Shown piece after piece: positions 9,189 to 19,619 of a DNA stretch of 20,279 nt (position 1 is its first letter; each line of letters starts with the position of its first letter). Position numbers and translations under genes: made by a program. The notes under the pieces are model-generated. The model saw only the letters and a program-made list of their open reading frames with translations. It ran no database searches and had not been told where the DNA came from. Origin of the DNA: Silene noctiflora (taxonomy: Eukaryota > Streptophyta > Magnoliopsida > Caryophyllales > Caryophyllaceae); NCBI GenBank assembly GCA_009801015.1, contig VHZZ01002715.1:79937-100215 (forward strand), read 5' to 3'.

Positions 9189-12100
9189 TTACCTCCAAGT
9201 CGAACCACCTAATCTGATAACTTCTTCGGAGCCACTGTCCTTGAACCCTCTTCCTGTACTGGCATCGCCTTTTTGTTCACTTAGATCACCATACAAATCT
9301 TTGAGCTTAGCCAGATTGCTAGACACACTAGCCTTTTCTTTTTCTTTGCCTGCATCTCTCTGAGAGCTGGAATGAACATCAAAGCGCTCACTAGGAGTTT
9401 GGCGGCTACGACTTCTACTCCTACTCCTACTTCTGCTCCTGCTTCTTCGAGAGCGGTAATCGCTATGTCTGTCATTGTCCCGATCCCTTCTACTCCCCTC
9501 CCTCTCTGAGTACCGAGGTCTGTCATAATCCCTCCTCCGATCTCTATCTCTATCTCTATCTCTATCATAATCCCGGTAACGATCCCGAGCCCGATCCCCA
9601 TCCCGGCCACGAATATCTCGGTCACTATATCCATCCCGATCTCGACTCCGGTCCCGATCCCGGTCACGGTCTCGATCCCTAGCTTTGTCTCCATTCCTAT
9701 CCACGTAATCCCTGTCAGACAAATCACGGCTCTGACTACGATGCCTACTAGGGGATCTTCGTGAATCATCTCTACCACCATCATCATACGAAGGAGGGGG
9801 CAGGGCACGGCGAACAGGAGAAGAATCCCTAGTTGATGCCCGATGGGGAGCACGTTGTCCGAAAGAAACAGAAAGAGCAGCCTTGACAGAAGGAGGACGG
9901 CGTGCAGTGTCTTCAGATCCAAATCTACTGTTGTCTCCTATAGAACCTGAAGGCTTTGTGGGCAGGTTCATTTTTTCAAGATTTGATATAATCTGACGGA
10001 GAACAGGTACAGGGACACGAGGAAAGAGAGTATCAAAATAGTACTGCATTATCAAGGAGAGCAATTAGCCAGAGTATATCTCAGAAGCACCCCCAAAAAA
10101 TTAACAAAAACTCGAAATTTTCGACTACCAAGCTACAGAACAACATTCAACAAACTCGTGATTTTGATGAAACATTGCCTTGTCCCTCTTTTATGTACTC
10201 GAAATCTCTTTCCTAACTGCCTAAAGGCAATGATCAACAGTTGAATGTCGTATTTCCTTTTCCCCCTATGTTTCGAAGAAGGGCAAAATCTATGTTGATC
10301 GTGAAATCAAAACGAACTGAACTGCCAGTTATGACCTATTCATTAATTCTCGTGCAAAGTAACACCAGGCACCATAGGCAAACAAAATACATATAGGCAA
10401 ACTAACCTGTCCAAGAAGAAGATCTCGCACATACACACCCATAGTCGTCATCTTTCCATTAGATCCAGGAGAAAATTCCTGAGGAAGAATTTACCAGGAA
10501 TTAGAGAAACTACTAACCATACTCTGTATTAGAAGAAATGGGGAAGAAAAAAACAAGTATTATGCCTTAATACGATTCGAATAATTTAACTAGCTAAGAC
10601 AACAAGGTTAAGCATTCGCCAGTGAGGGTAACAAACATGAAATCATATAGAAAACCTTGTCATTTTTGCGAAGAACGCACTGAAGCACTTCATTGTTGAC
10701 AAAAGCTGCAGTTCCAGACCTTTTGAGACAAAATAAGTAGTAAGCAAAAGCACGGGTTCCACCTTTAAGAAAAACACTACCAACCTGAAATAAGTTAGCA
10801 GTAACCACCTCTTTTTCCCATTTTTTACTTTCTATGAATCGTGACAAATGAGATCAGTACAGCTCAGGCATAGGTGTCAGGTCAAAATACAGGAAATGAC
10901 AATTCAAGTATTGAATCAATTTCAAGGTTGGAATAAAAATCAAAAATACATTTTCATGCCTTTATTCTTTTATCATTACTTGATAAAATATTGATCTTAC
11001 TAATTGACATGTATTATCAATGTTTTGTTTATACTTGTTTTTAATTTATATCCTCTAAATACACATTTTGCCAAATTGTATGTAGTTTTTGGGTAAAGAC
11101 AAGTCAGTCGAGTTCAACCGTGACCGTAATCCATAATTTGTGGGATGTTTAGTTCTTAGGGGCCACGGTTCATGATTACCGGGTTCATTACCCTAGAAAG
11201 TGTGTCGGACCAGGTTTGACAGGTCTAGACATATTTCACAGTGCACAATCTACGGGTAAAGTTCAACAACCAAGCTACTTTGGTGAAGGAAATTCTCATG
11301 TACAAAGTCAAACCTACTCATCAAAATAAAATACAAACCCATCAAATCATATAGCGTCTTTGCTGCAGGCAATCAACAGCCACTAAACCAGGGAGTTCAA
11401 AACTGTGTGAACTTGTGCTACATATGTAGTTTGTGAGTAATCGTTTGGTTCATTCAGAAATTAAAGGCTGTTCGCCAATCTGATATCAGGCATTCTATAA
11501 TGCAACTCCCTCTCTACTAATTGTGAAAAAAAAAAAATCATTCACTTTCTTGAAAATTTCTCTTACGAGATCCTCCAAATCCCATAGACAAATAATGTAA
11601 GATTTTACCAGTCCCCAAATTGCAGTTTGAGCCTTGCCAATTCACCACAGATGACACCTACAAACCTACTACCTCGAATGCCAACAATCCATAGCTCCAA
11701 ATCGCCACAGCGACCAAGCTGACCACCCCAAACTTAGCACATTAAAAACAATGAGTTCACAACGATCTCAGTAGCACGCATAAGTACCAAATAAATTATG
11801 CCCAAAGTAGCTATAACTACAAGGGAAATGAAAGGACGACTATGACCAGGCAATGAAAGCTCCAGAGTCAAAACAGGATATCGTAAACCGCAGGTTGACC
11901 AGAAAAACTGAAAACAAAGATGTTCACATACTTTGTGAGAGCCATAGGAATCTCAATATAGGATTATGGTTATATGGTGGTTTACACATTGGGGTGAGAA
12001 AAGCGCCAAGGATGGTAATGGGCTATTTGTAGAAATCACAGGGGTCGTAGGAGCCAGAAAAGTAAAGTATTGTTTGTGGGTTAGCTGCAATGTTCCATAT

Positions 12101-15100
12101 TGGAGGGAGAAAAGGGATCAGCAAAAGGGATATGTTCCTCGTTTGGATGATACAAGCTAGGTAATCAAAACAGTTTCGTTTTCTTCTCCATCTCCTTGGC
12201 GCTACTTGTCTAGGACCAACAAGCCTAAATTCCTTTAAAAACCTATACTACCTATACAATTAATTCCTCTATAAACTTGCCACCACAACCTTCGTAAAGC
12301 GATTTAACGACGAATAGAGAACTAAATTGCTATGCGAAAACTTGCACTTAAGGGGAGACGGGGGGATAAAAATATTTTATATTCTGTAGGAAATAAGTAG
12401 TCAAAATATTGTAGGAAATAAATTCAAATATTCGTCTTTAAGGGCATCTAAACAGCTTTCCTGCTTTCACTTTCTGAAATGCACATGGAAAATCATTATA
12501 TCAGCAATGAGATCACATAAGAACTCTGAAGTTCTTATTGTTAGCATTACATTTCTGCACCATCTCTAAATGTGTTGTTTTTTAATTTAAGGATATCTAA
12601 AACCTCACGATCAGCAGAATTTACAGCCTCAAAAAGAAGCTGTTATCTAAGTGGTGTCAGATTTATGTAATCCAGAAATAAAGAAGTAAATTCTTCACTC
12701 GGTATGCTAATAATTGAAGATTTTAAGCATCTCTACATAAATTTATGCTTCCTCCACAAGACCAGAATTATCGTACACCTGAGTCCCTAAGTCCGAAATC
12801 CAGAGTCCCCATTAACATTTGTCCCGTTCAAACAGTAAAAATTTCCACAAAATGTCTTCAACCAAAAATTGTTTTCGCAACTATACTATTGTCCCAATGG
12901 TTACTCCGTGAATACCTCTCACTAATTACACTTTAAAATATTTTCTGAAAAGAAGTGACCGTTATCATGTCAAAATACTAAATATAATATTTAAAGTGCA
13001 AACTATAAGCTTTCCTAATAAACCAGAATTTATTGCAATTTCATACCGGGCAACTTGCATGCTCTTCTTCAAGGACAAGTCCTAGGTTACATAGTTCGCG
13101 GTTCGATTCGGTTCGAATTCGAGTTCGTAGTTCGTAATTCGCTGCATGTAGTGAACTGGGTTCGAAGTGTATATAATTAATTTATATTTAAACTGATAAA
13201 ACTATACATTTTTATGCAAATAAATTATTATTTTTTTATTAAAATTGAAAATACTCTATATTTAAACTACTATTGAAAATATAGTGACATAAAGAGTCTC
13301 CTTTTTGAGTCTCTTTTTCTGGTGTCTTTGGGAAGTGTTCTTTAATATGCTACTATTTAATTAATATTAATTAATAATAAGAAGTTAAAAAGGTAAAATA
13401 TCATAATTGGTGCAACTTGCACTAATAGTCACATTCTTTAAGGAGGAAACATATCCTATTCATATTAACCTAGCTACCCACCCATCTGCTTAATGCAACC
13501 ACCCAAAACCCTCATGCCGCCTTCTTTTTTCTTCCCCCCAATCCTCCACCGCCTTCAGCCACCAAGCCCACCATACTTGTTCGTCCCCGGCGAGCCAAGC
13601 TATAGGCGGCTCTTACCTCTCTCTCTCTCTTTGGCATCATAGTTCGTACTTCTGACCGATCTGGTCCGCGATTTCCGGCGAACCAGGCCGCGAACGACCC
13701 CGATTCTGGTTCGGTCGAACCAGTACATAATTCGGGCCACCGAATTCCGAATCAGGTAACAGAGGACAAGTCTATCCTACTATAACCGATAACATCCTCC
13801 TTAAACATCCACTTTTAACCCCTAATGCACGGGTACAACTGAAATTTTAAGTTACCTTCCTAACTGGGTATTAAAAATATTGTGGCTGCCAGCAGAGAGA
13901 GAAATCCCTAGATGTATATCCACATTATCCTCTTTAACTAGTTTTCCGTATAACTTGCCTATATACTGCATACTTCAGCAGGATACAGAAGTAATAGAAT
14001 ACAAACAACAAAGGTGATACGCTTTCAATGAACTCCAACCAGAAGAATAAGCACAAACTATGAGAAAAAGTTAGTACATTCCATAATTCTACCATGAGTG
14101 AAAATTAATACGATGCACTTGTTTGATCATAAAGATCTTAAATTGCTTTTGAATGGTGCAATAAGAATAGACTAAGTAAGGAGTTATAAATCTGAATTAC
14201 CAAAAAGTTGAGAACTTTTCCTACCCAGAATTGATTCTGACTACTACAAAAGCTTAGAGATCTGGTTGATGCAAAAATTAAGCAACAGGCCCCAATCAAT
14301 TACAACTAGTTGCACAATCAGATATGGATTTTAATGGGACAGGCATCAGTATTTTTTACCACCCAAAAGCATTAAACGTATATTGGTCTGCATAAACATC
14401 TATTGACCACAAAAGGCAAATGAGATTTTGTAATAAATGAAGTTATATGATCGGCATCTCCTCATTAGAAACAAATTTTCTAAGTTTTAACACAGTTTAC
14501 TTGCATCAATTTTTTAAACATGGCAACTGCAACTTGACGCCAACCACTGCCCATCTAAACTAAGAATTGCATTACAATTTAAAAGATTTAGAAATAAGGT
14601 CAAACTTACTAGAGCAATTCCACAAGTCTGATCTAGTAATTAATAATATAGTTCACGAAACCAACCATTCTATAAAGACAATTAAGCAACATAAAAAAAA
14701 AAACATAGTATTACAAGCCTCACCTGCTGCAGTTATATACATGACGGCCTCCAAGAGTATGGCAGTTCACAACATATGTAGATTAATTCATAGGGTAGAA
14801 GGTAAAGGGTCAAAACATAAACAATAAAGAGATTAATATGTCAGAAGGCTGCACGTACAGTACCTCATCATCGTTAACATATGGTTCAAACCAGTTCCAC
14901 AGAGTTTTTGCATCTCCGGCATATCTCAGGTAGAGGAAACCAATCTGCAAAAAACAGACTTAATCATTGACCAAAACATACGATACAAACTAAGGACATA
15001 CGCATACCATAAGGATGAAATACATCCGAAAATTAGCAATGCTGGATGCCCATTGAATTTCCATAAAGTAGGAGAAGTATTAGAGGCAGAAGACATTACG

Positions 15101-16637
15101 CTTATCAGCATTTAGCTTTTATATGAAGACATATGAACGCAATGTTAGGTACAAGTTTTTTGAGAATCATATCCGCAGTAGATATTTTGAAGAAAACACT
15201 GTTCCCATATGAGCGCAACAGTCAACCTTAGTTTAAAAAGCGCCTAGGCACAAGGCGCCAACCAAATCGCATCACTGCCCGAGGCGCATGGAATATAAAA
15301 GGCGCACCAAGGCGCACTCGAGGCAAATTACTATGCAATTCCATATTTTTTTTCAAAATTCATTTATTTTGTCCTTTTCTCCCTCATTCTTAATTTTCAC
15401 TTGTAAATACATGTTAGCCCTCATTAAAAGAAAAAGAGACTATTCTTGCACAAAATTTGATTGTAAAATATGGATGTTCGTTTGAAAAAATCAGTGCATC
15501 ACATGTCCAAAAGGCGCGCGCCTTGCGCCTCATCCTCTTGGGACCCCAAGCCTCACTTTGCCTCGCGCCTTCTCAACCTAAGCAGTCAACAACTCATCAC
15601 TAATACATCCAACAGCTTCTACTTCTATTTTATGCAGTTCATCTAACAACTCGAGCATGCAGAAACAATGGGCTTAACCCTTAGTCTGTAAATCTAATAT
15701 AGACCGACATTTGAGTCAAACATTTACGATCTTCAATAGCCTAATTGATTACAACGAAATGCTTTTAACAAAAATTTAATCCTATTAAGGTGGAACACTC
15801 TTGATGCTCTTGAACAGTTTGGCATTGCATAATGATGCAAAAAAAACCCGATTTAAGGATGAACTCATGAACTAAGACATGTACTTCTAAATCTCAAGAA
15901 CTTGGAAAGAAACACACGCACTATCAAGATAGCTAAGCTACGAAGACTCTACCTTTCACTCTGTAACTTAACCCTTCATATTTCTTAACAAAAAAATGGA
16001 GCGTGTGCGCCTAAACGCGCACACGCTCCAAAATCGCATTCATCCTAGACATTAATCATAGAGCTATTCCTTAACACCTAATGAAATATTGGTTCAGGCA
16101 CCACATAGATTACTATAAGTCTTCTTTCGCCAATCGACATTGTACAAAACATCCTACTATCACCAGAATTAAACAACCAGCACCCATATAACTACTCCCT
16201 CCGCCAATTCCATTTCAATACGTTTGTTCAAAATATGTAACGACAATTTTCAACAAAGCTAATCATAATAGCAAACTAAAACAGTAACCAGTAAGTCAAC
16301 CAAAGTACATACAAAATACAACAAACATAGAAATTAAGAAACTTACGGCGCGAATGTAAGGAGAATCAGGATGCTTAAGCAAACCGTGCATTTGCTTAAC
16401 AGTAAGCTTCATCGTAAAAAACTTATACAACAAACAAAACGCAGTCGACGGACCGCGACAATTCCCCGTCATCCATGGCTCCACATGATCAACTTGATTG
16501 TAAATTTCATCGACTACTTCATGATACGTCTTCAATCGAAAAAGATCCCTAAAATAATCTGAAGAAAGTATATTCATACATAATACTTTCTCCACCAACG
16601 AATCTATTGGTTTCCCTGATGTTTGTAAATCCCCCAT
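9189..16637 (-). CDS. SRL1: SRL1-type PRP38-family pre-mRNA splicing factor (four exons, complete)
   Basis: Exons, in order of translation: 16637-16347, 14944-14864, 10478-10407 and 10043-9189, totalling 1299 nt and 432 residues. All introns are GT-AG and phase 0. The ATG at 16637 (MGDLQTSGKP) is chosen because no other in-frame ATG precedes it nearby and it gives the family N-terminus. The PRP38 domain spans about residues 10-175: LEKVLCMNILSS, LKTYHEVVDEIYNQV, HVEPW, PSTAFCLLYKFFTMKLT, HPDSPYIRA|IGFLYLRY, MTTMGVYVRDLLLGQ|YYFDTLFPR. This is the PRPF38B-like version. A conserved linker (SVKAALSVSFGQRAPHR) leads to an Arg/Asp- and Arg/Ser-rich tail (about 215-375) and a conserved end (LAKLKDLYGD, EEVIRLGGSTWR). 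The family works in spliceosome activation in the nucleus; Arabidopsis SRL1 was reported to affect salt tolerance. The protein is slightly longer than Arabidopsis SRL1, mainly in the RD/RS tail. Confidence 0.94.
9540..9566 (-). repeat. Hexanucleotide repeat coding for Arg-Asp
   Basis: Four copies of TCTCTA on the plus strand, giving alternating Arg-Asp codons (RDRDRD) on the minus strand within the last SRL1 exon. It is a coding microsatellite and a likely site of length variation in the RS/RD tail. Confidence 0.75.
10656..10784 (-). other. Exon-like 129-nt cassette in SRL1 intron 2
   Basis: On the minus strand, an acceptor (GCTAACTTATTTCAG) is followed by 43 open codons, VGSVFLKGGTRAFAYY... 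to ...EVLQCVLRKNDK, and then AAG|GTTTTC, a permitted but weak donor. The block is richer in G and C than the flanks. Exons 2 and 3 both join in phase 0 and the cassette is 129 nt in phase 0, so inclusion would add 43 residues between NDDE and EFSPG without shifting the frame. The insert matches nothing I know in the PRP38 family and would interrupt the PRP38 domain. It could be a rare alternative exon, a relic exon of another gene, or chance. Confidence 0.35.
13072..13772. mobile_element. Non-autonomous DNA transposon with 10-bp target-site duplication
   Basis: AGGACAAGTC flanks the insertion exactly at 13072-13081 and 13763-13772, leaving an element of 681 bp (13082-13762). Its ends, CTAGGTTACATAGTTCG and the complement of the right end CTGTTACCTGATTCGG, are imperfect terminal inverted repeats, and TTCG words fill both ends. 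A 10-bp duplication is typical of Mutator-like elements (9-10 bp). The interior is AT-rich on the left and on the right has a GC-rich, C/T-rich segment (about 13500-13640) that could be captured gene-leader sequence. No transposase frame is present. Confidence 0.65.
13616..13634 (+). repeat. (CT)n microsatellite
   Basis: A run of alternating C and T of about 18 bases inside the 681-bp transposon, next to its GC-rich segment. Such runs are common in plant 5' untranslated regions. Confidence 0.7.
15219..15590. mobile_element. hAT-superfamily MITE with 8-bp target-site duplication
   Basis: CAGTCAAC occurs exactly at 15219-15226 and 15583-15590. The 356-bp element between them (15227-15582) starts CTTAGTTTAAAAAGCGCC and ends with the complement of CTTAGGTTGAGAAGGCGC, a matching imperfect terminal inverted repeat. 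Both ends are full of GGCGC/GCGCC words and the middle is AT-rich. An 8-bp duplication with short inverted ends is the signature of hAT elements. No transposase is present, so it moved by another element's enzyme. Confidence 0.8.
15997..16030. repeat. Perfect 14-bp hairpin in SRL1 intron 1
   Basis: TGGAGCGTGTGCGC, loop CTAAAC, then the exact complement GCGCACACGCTCCA. The stem is GC-rich in strongly AT-rich DNA and is preceded by an A-run. It could be a remnant of a foldback element or an RNA structure in the pre-mRNA about 320 nt after the first donor site. Confidence 0.85.
16195..16230 (+). mobile_element. Lone Stowaway-like terminus
   Basis: TA followed by CTCCCTCCGCCAATTCCATTTC matches the usual start of plant Stowaway (Tc1/mariner-type) MITEs. 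No matching right end is visible before exon 1 of SRL1, so the element seems truncated. Confidence 0.4.
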
Positions 16638-16768
16638 TTTAATATCATTCAAATAAAACGACAGGAATTGCGAGCGATTTTGGAGGAAACCCTAGAAATT
16701 GATTTTCGAAAACCCTAGGTATTGTTTCGTCGAATTGCTTGGTTGGGTTTGGGTTATTGAGACGTGAA

Positions 16769-16777
16769 TTAGGGTTT
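16769..16777 (-). promoter_or_regulatory. Telo-box in the SRL1 upstream region
   Basis: AAACCCTAA on the minus (sense) strand, 132 bases before the ATG. This motif is common near transcription starts of plant genes for ribosomal proteins and RNA-handling factors. Further AAACCCTAG copies lie nearby on the opposite strand (about 16678 and 16704). No clear TATA box was identified, which fits a broadly expressed gene. Confidence 0.45.
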
Positions 16778-17063
16778 GGTTGAGGATTGATGAATAAAGT
16801 TCAATTTTTGGATTGCATGATTTGGGGAAATCCTGTAGAAGTGGATTGCTCAATTCCAGATTTCAGGAACCCTAGAAATTTGGGGGTGGGATTAAGAGAA
16901 TAGTCGGAGAGAGATTTAAATGGCTCGAGACCTCGAGTAAAGAGAGCATCGTTGAATTGAGAAGGGAATATTAGCCGACTAGTACTAATTTCCCTGAGGG
17001 CATTTTCGTTATTTGTGTATGTTGATGAGACGAGTCTGAGCAAAGCATCTTGCTTGTGACGGA

Positions 17064-17224
17064 CACTATCCGTCACAAGCTGAAGACAGATAGTGCCTTA
17101 TTCACAATAAGGCAAGTGAGAGGGCAAGTGGATGAGAAATGGAGCACCCATGGATAGTGTCATTTGCATTGAGAGGGACACTATCTGTCGGACACTATCT
17201 GTCTTCAGCTTGTGACGGATAGTG
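17064..17224. mobile_element. Perfect 32-bp inverted-repeat element upstream of SRL1
   Basis: The arms at 17064-17095 and 17193-17224 are exact complements over 32 bases. Each arm contains the words CACTATC, TGTGACGGA or complements, and GAAGACAG. The left arm continues an overlapping palindrome, GCTTGTGACGGA-CACTA-TCCGTCACAAGC (17052-17080). Inside the loop lie GCCTTATT-CAC-AATAAGGC (17095-17113) and a tandem 14-mer, GGACACTATCTGTC, at 17176-17189 and 17190-17203. It resembles a young MITE. It sits about 430-590 bases before the SRL1 ATG, within or next to its promoter. Confidence 0.75.
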
Positions 17225-18005
17225 CCCGTCTTCAATGAGAATTTATGTAAAATGAGATTGTTTTACGTTGGTAGACTGTTTTTTAATTGGAGTAATACTC
17301 ATTTATTATTGTCGATGAATGATTTAGTAAGAGTCAAAGTGGTTTTAGAGTCAACACGACATTAGTACAATGGTTTGCGATTTTGTGAAGGTGATGATGA
17401 AATCTTGAACATGAAGGATTGAAGGATATGCAAGATTCATCCCGGTCAGTGTTAGATAGAGAGAGTTATTGGACGATATAGATCGCATTAGCAGGAGCCG
17501 TGTTGGTTTGGTAACTTTGTATGGCAAGTGTGTAGGGAAATCTATTACAGACACAATACACAATATCGACAATGAGTATAGTTCAAATTGAGTGAAACTT
17601 TTCATGCATTCGTAAAAACGGAAGAAAACACACTTGCATGCTAAAATTATCACCTCAAGTACTAAGTAGTTAAGGGTGCTCGTCTTATTACTGTTGAAGT
17701 CTTTTGACTTGTTTATTAGGCTAAAATTTAGTTCAGTGGTTGGTACGTATTCCGTATCTTATTTGCGCAAATAAGCTGAAATAAAAAGACAAGCTAGAGT
17801 ACACCATTAAATAATTCCAAAACCACAAGAACAAATAGTACCAAATTTCATCGTCTCATTAGTTAAGTTAGTCATCAACTGCACGGCTCGTGTAAGTACA
17901 CCCTATGATATACAATCAATTTTCTGCTGCTGGTAATCTAAAAGATACCATCTAGCAAACAACTTATTTACAACACTATCCTACTTGGAAGAACATGAAA
18001 AGTTA
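17225..18005. other. Intergenic DNA, no gene seen
   Basis: AT-rich sequence between the SRL1 upstream region and the 3' end of the TVP38-like gene. A 100-residue open frame on the minus strand (17351-17653) has no recognisable features. The part near 18005 should be the 3' untranslated region of the next gene. Confidence 0.5.
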
Positions 18006-19513
18006 CTAAACCATGGAATGCCGGGGTCTCTCCAGCGGTAGTGCCTCCATCTGTATCCGAGTATCACGATTTGGAGAAGCGTCTTCCTTGTTCTCTGTCC
18101 TCTTAAATTGTTCTAATGCTCTCTTCGTGTATAGAGTAAACACAACAATGGTGATTACTGCAACAACGAAGGAGATCCCATTGTAGAGGATTTCCACCCA
18201 AGTTAGATGATGATTCCCATATTTCACATCAGCAAATGTCCTTATTAGTCGGCCACTGCAAATAATGCGTAGTTATCTCAGTTGGAAGTACAATCATGTT
18301 AATGAAAACCAAGGTATAGTGTCAAAGCCTTCGAACAGGTAAAATGCATTTCTAATACCATTATCCGAGTGCTTCAAAAGCTTCAGGGAATCAGAGGAGA
18401 GTATGACATGGTTTGGGGAGGAGAGGGGAATCGAGCATATGCACCCTATCCTAGTAATGATACGCACAAACCATCTATAAAAGACCCATAATGAAAACTG
18501 CAACAAGAATGGTATTTCCAACTACGACCAAAATTAGAATAATTAAGCAAAAGCGATATCAGTTGTGGGGCCTCGTAGCTGATATAGAGTAGCTAACCGA
18601 GCGCCTCAAAAGCTTCAGAGAAGACTATGACAAGGCTTTGGGAGGAGGGGAGGCTCGCCAAGCATATGCATCCTTACCCTCGTATTGATCACACACAGAC
18701 TGTATAAAAGACCCATAATGAAAATTGCAACTAGAATGGTATTTCCATCTATGACCAATATTAGAACTATTAAGCAACGGCAATATCAGTTGTAAGGCCT
18801 CATGGCTGGTATAGAGTAGCTAACCCACTCAGATCACAAACAGGATATCATGTAGTGAAGAGTATAAATCGTACACCTATTCACCAAATTAAGATTACCA
18901 CAAATGCCATGCTGCTGATCCTAGTATACATTCCAACAGTTTTTACAAACTACAGTTTTAACGAACTTACGTGTAAATGTACAGATAAGCTTCTGGCACC
19001 ATTCCTGCTACAGAACCCCATAGGTAAGGCCAAAATTTCATGCTAGTCACAACTATAGCATAGTTGAAGATGGTATATGGAAATGGTGAAATCCTGAAGA
19101 GTGCAACCACGCGAAACTGATGAAACCAGCTGCCTTCTGCAGCCAGTCTAAGGACAGCAGCCTTGTCTGGCCATCTTTGCAACCATTGCTGGGAAATTTA
19201 AAACCGACAGATGGTAAATCAAAAAAGAGAAGGAAATCAATATTAAGATATCAGGAAACCTCGGCCAGAAGCTTACGTGGATTTTATCACGAAATAGCAA
19301 ACCAATAAAATAGGGAAGAACCATTCCGATAGTTGTTCCAACCATGATTATCACAAAACCAAGACCATAGCCGAAGATCATGCCTGCGAGCCACATGGAA
19401 GGGCCAGAAGGAAGTAAAAGTACAGGGAAGAATGCGAGGGATGCAACAAGCACAATAGCAAGGACTGGACGGCCAAAAGCAGTGGCTTCCCACTGCATCA
19501 TTGGAACAAGAAT
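18006..19513 (-). CDS. TVP38/TMEM64-family membrane protein (SNARE-associated/VTT domain), 5' end missing
   Basis: Three exons are present: 19513-19277, 19188-18971 and 18255-18006, coding 234 residues to a TAG. All borders are GT-AG; the last junction splits a threonine codon (YIYT|GRLI). The first visible exon starts in phase 0 ([17 protein letters not shown]) after CTGCAG, so at least one upstream exon with the N-terminus and first membrane segment lies beyond 20279. The VTT domain includes [51 protein letters not shown] and the signature [20 protein letters not shown]; a last membrane helix ([19 protein letters not shown]) precedes a charged tail. Relatives of this superfamily (VMP1, TMEM41B, DedA) move lipids across membranes; plant members are placed in Golgi/endomembranes, with the exact role unknown. 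The closest match I recall is the Arabidopsis SNARE-associated Golgi protein group. Confidence 0.9.
18365..18826 (+). repeat. 232-bp tandem duplication in an intron
   Basis: Copy 1 (18365-18596) and copy 2 (18597-about 18826) both begin CCGAG and end ATAGAGTAGCTAAC, and share long blocks such as AAAAGACCCATAATGAAAA and GAATGGTATTTCCA. They differ by scattered substitutions and small gaps. Both lie in the last intron of the TVP38-like gene (18256-18970), so the reading frame is untouched. The divergence shows it is not recent. Confidence 0.85.
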
Positions 19514-19619
19514 CTGCAGAACAAGAGAAGTCAAACATTGAGGCGAAGATTTCCTGATCACATATTGTCAAAAGAAGTATAGTGGATGCATCACATCCCT
19601 GCATAACGGCTAATAGTTA

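Larger units (their letters stand above)
10479..14863 (-). other. SRL1 intron 2 (4385 nt), transposon-bearing
   Basis: Donor GTACTG after GATGATGAG and acceptor TCCTCAG before GAATTTTC. It contains a 129-nt exon-like cassette (10656-10784) and a 681-bp insertion with a 10-bp target-site duplication (13082-13762). Other open frames in it, at 11966-12160, 12745-12936 and 14567-14827, show no recognisable protein and are probably chance. Outside the listed elements I see nothing beyond AT-rich intron sequence. Confidence 0.85.
14945..16346 (-). other. SRL1 intron 1 (1402 nt)
   Basis: Strong donor GTAAGT directly after the codon for Ala97 and acceptor TTTTTTGCAG before ATTGGTTTC. It carries a hAT-type MITE (15227-15582), a perfect 14-bp GC-rich hairpin (15997-16030) and a lone Stowaway-like end (16195-16230). 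No gene is seen inside it. Confidence 0.88.

Noticed and set aside
9281..9922. 213-residue open frame on the minus strand inside the last SRL1 exon
   Set aside because: It is a shifted-frame shadow of the Arg/Asp-rich repeat region; its repetitive Gly/Ile/Glu composition follows from the repeat codons read out of frame.
11966..12160. 64-residue plus-strand open frame in SRL1 intron 2
   Set aside because: It starts with ATG but has no family resemblance, and there is no supporting promoter or splice structure. Chance frame in intron DNA.
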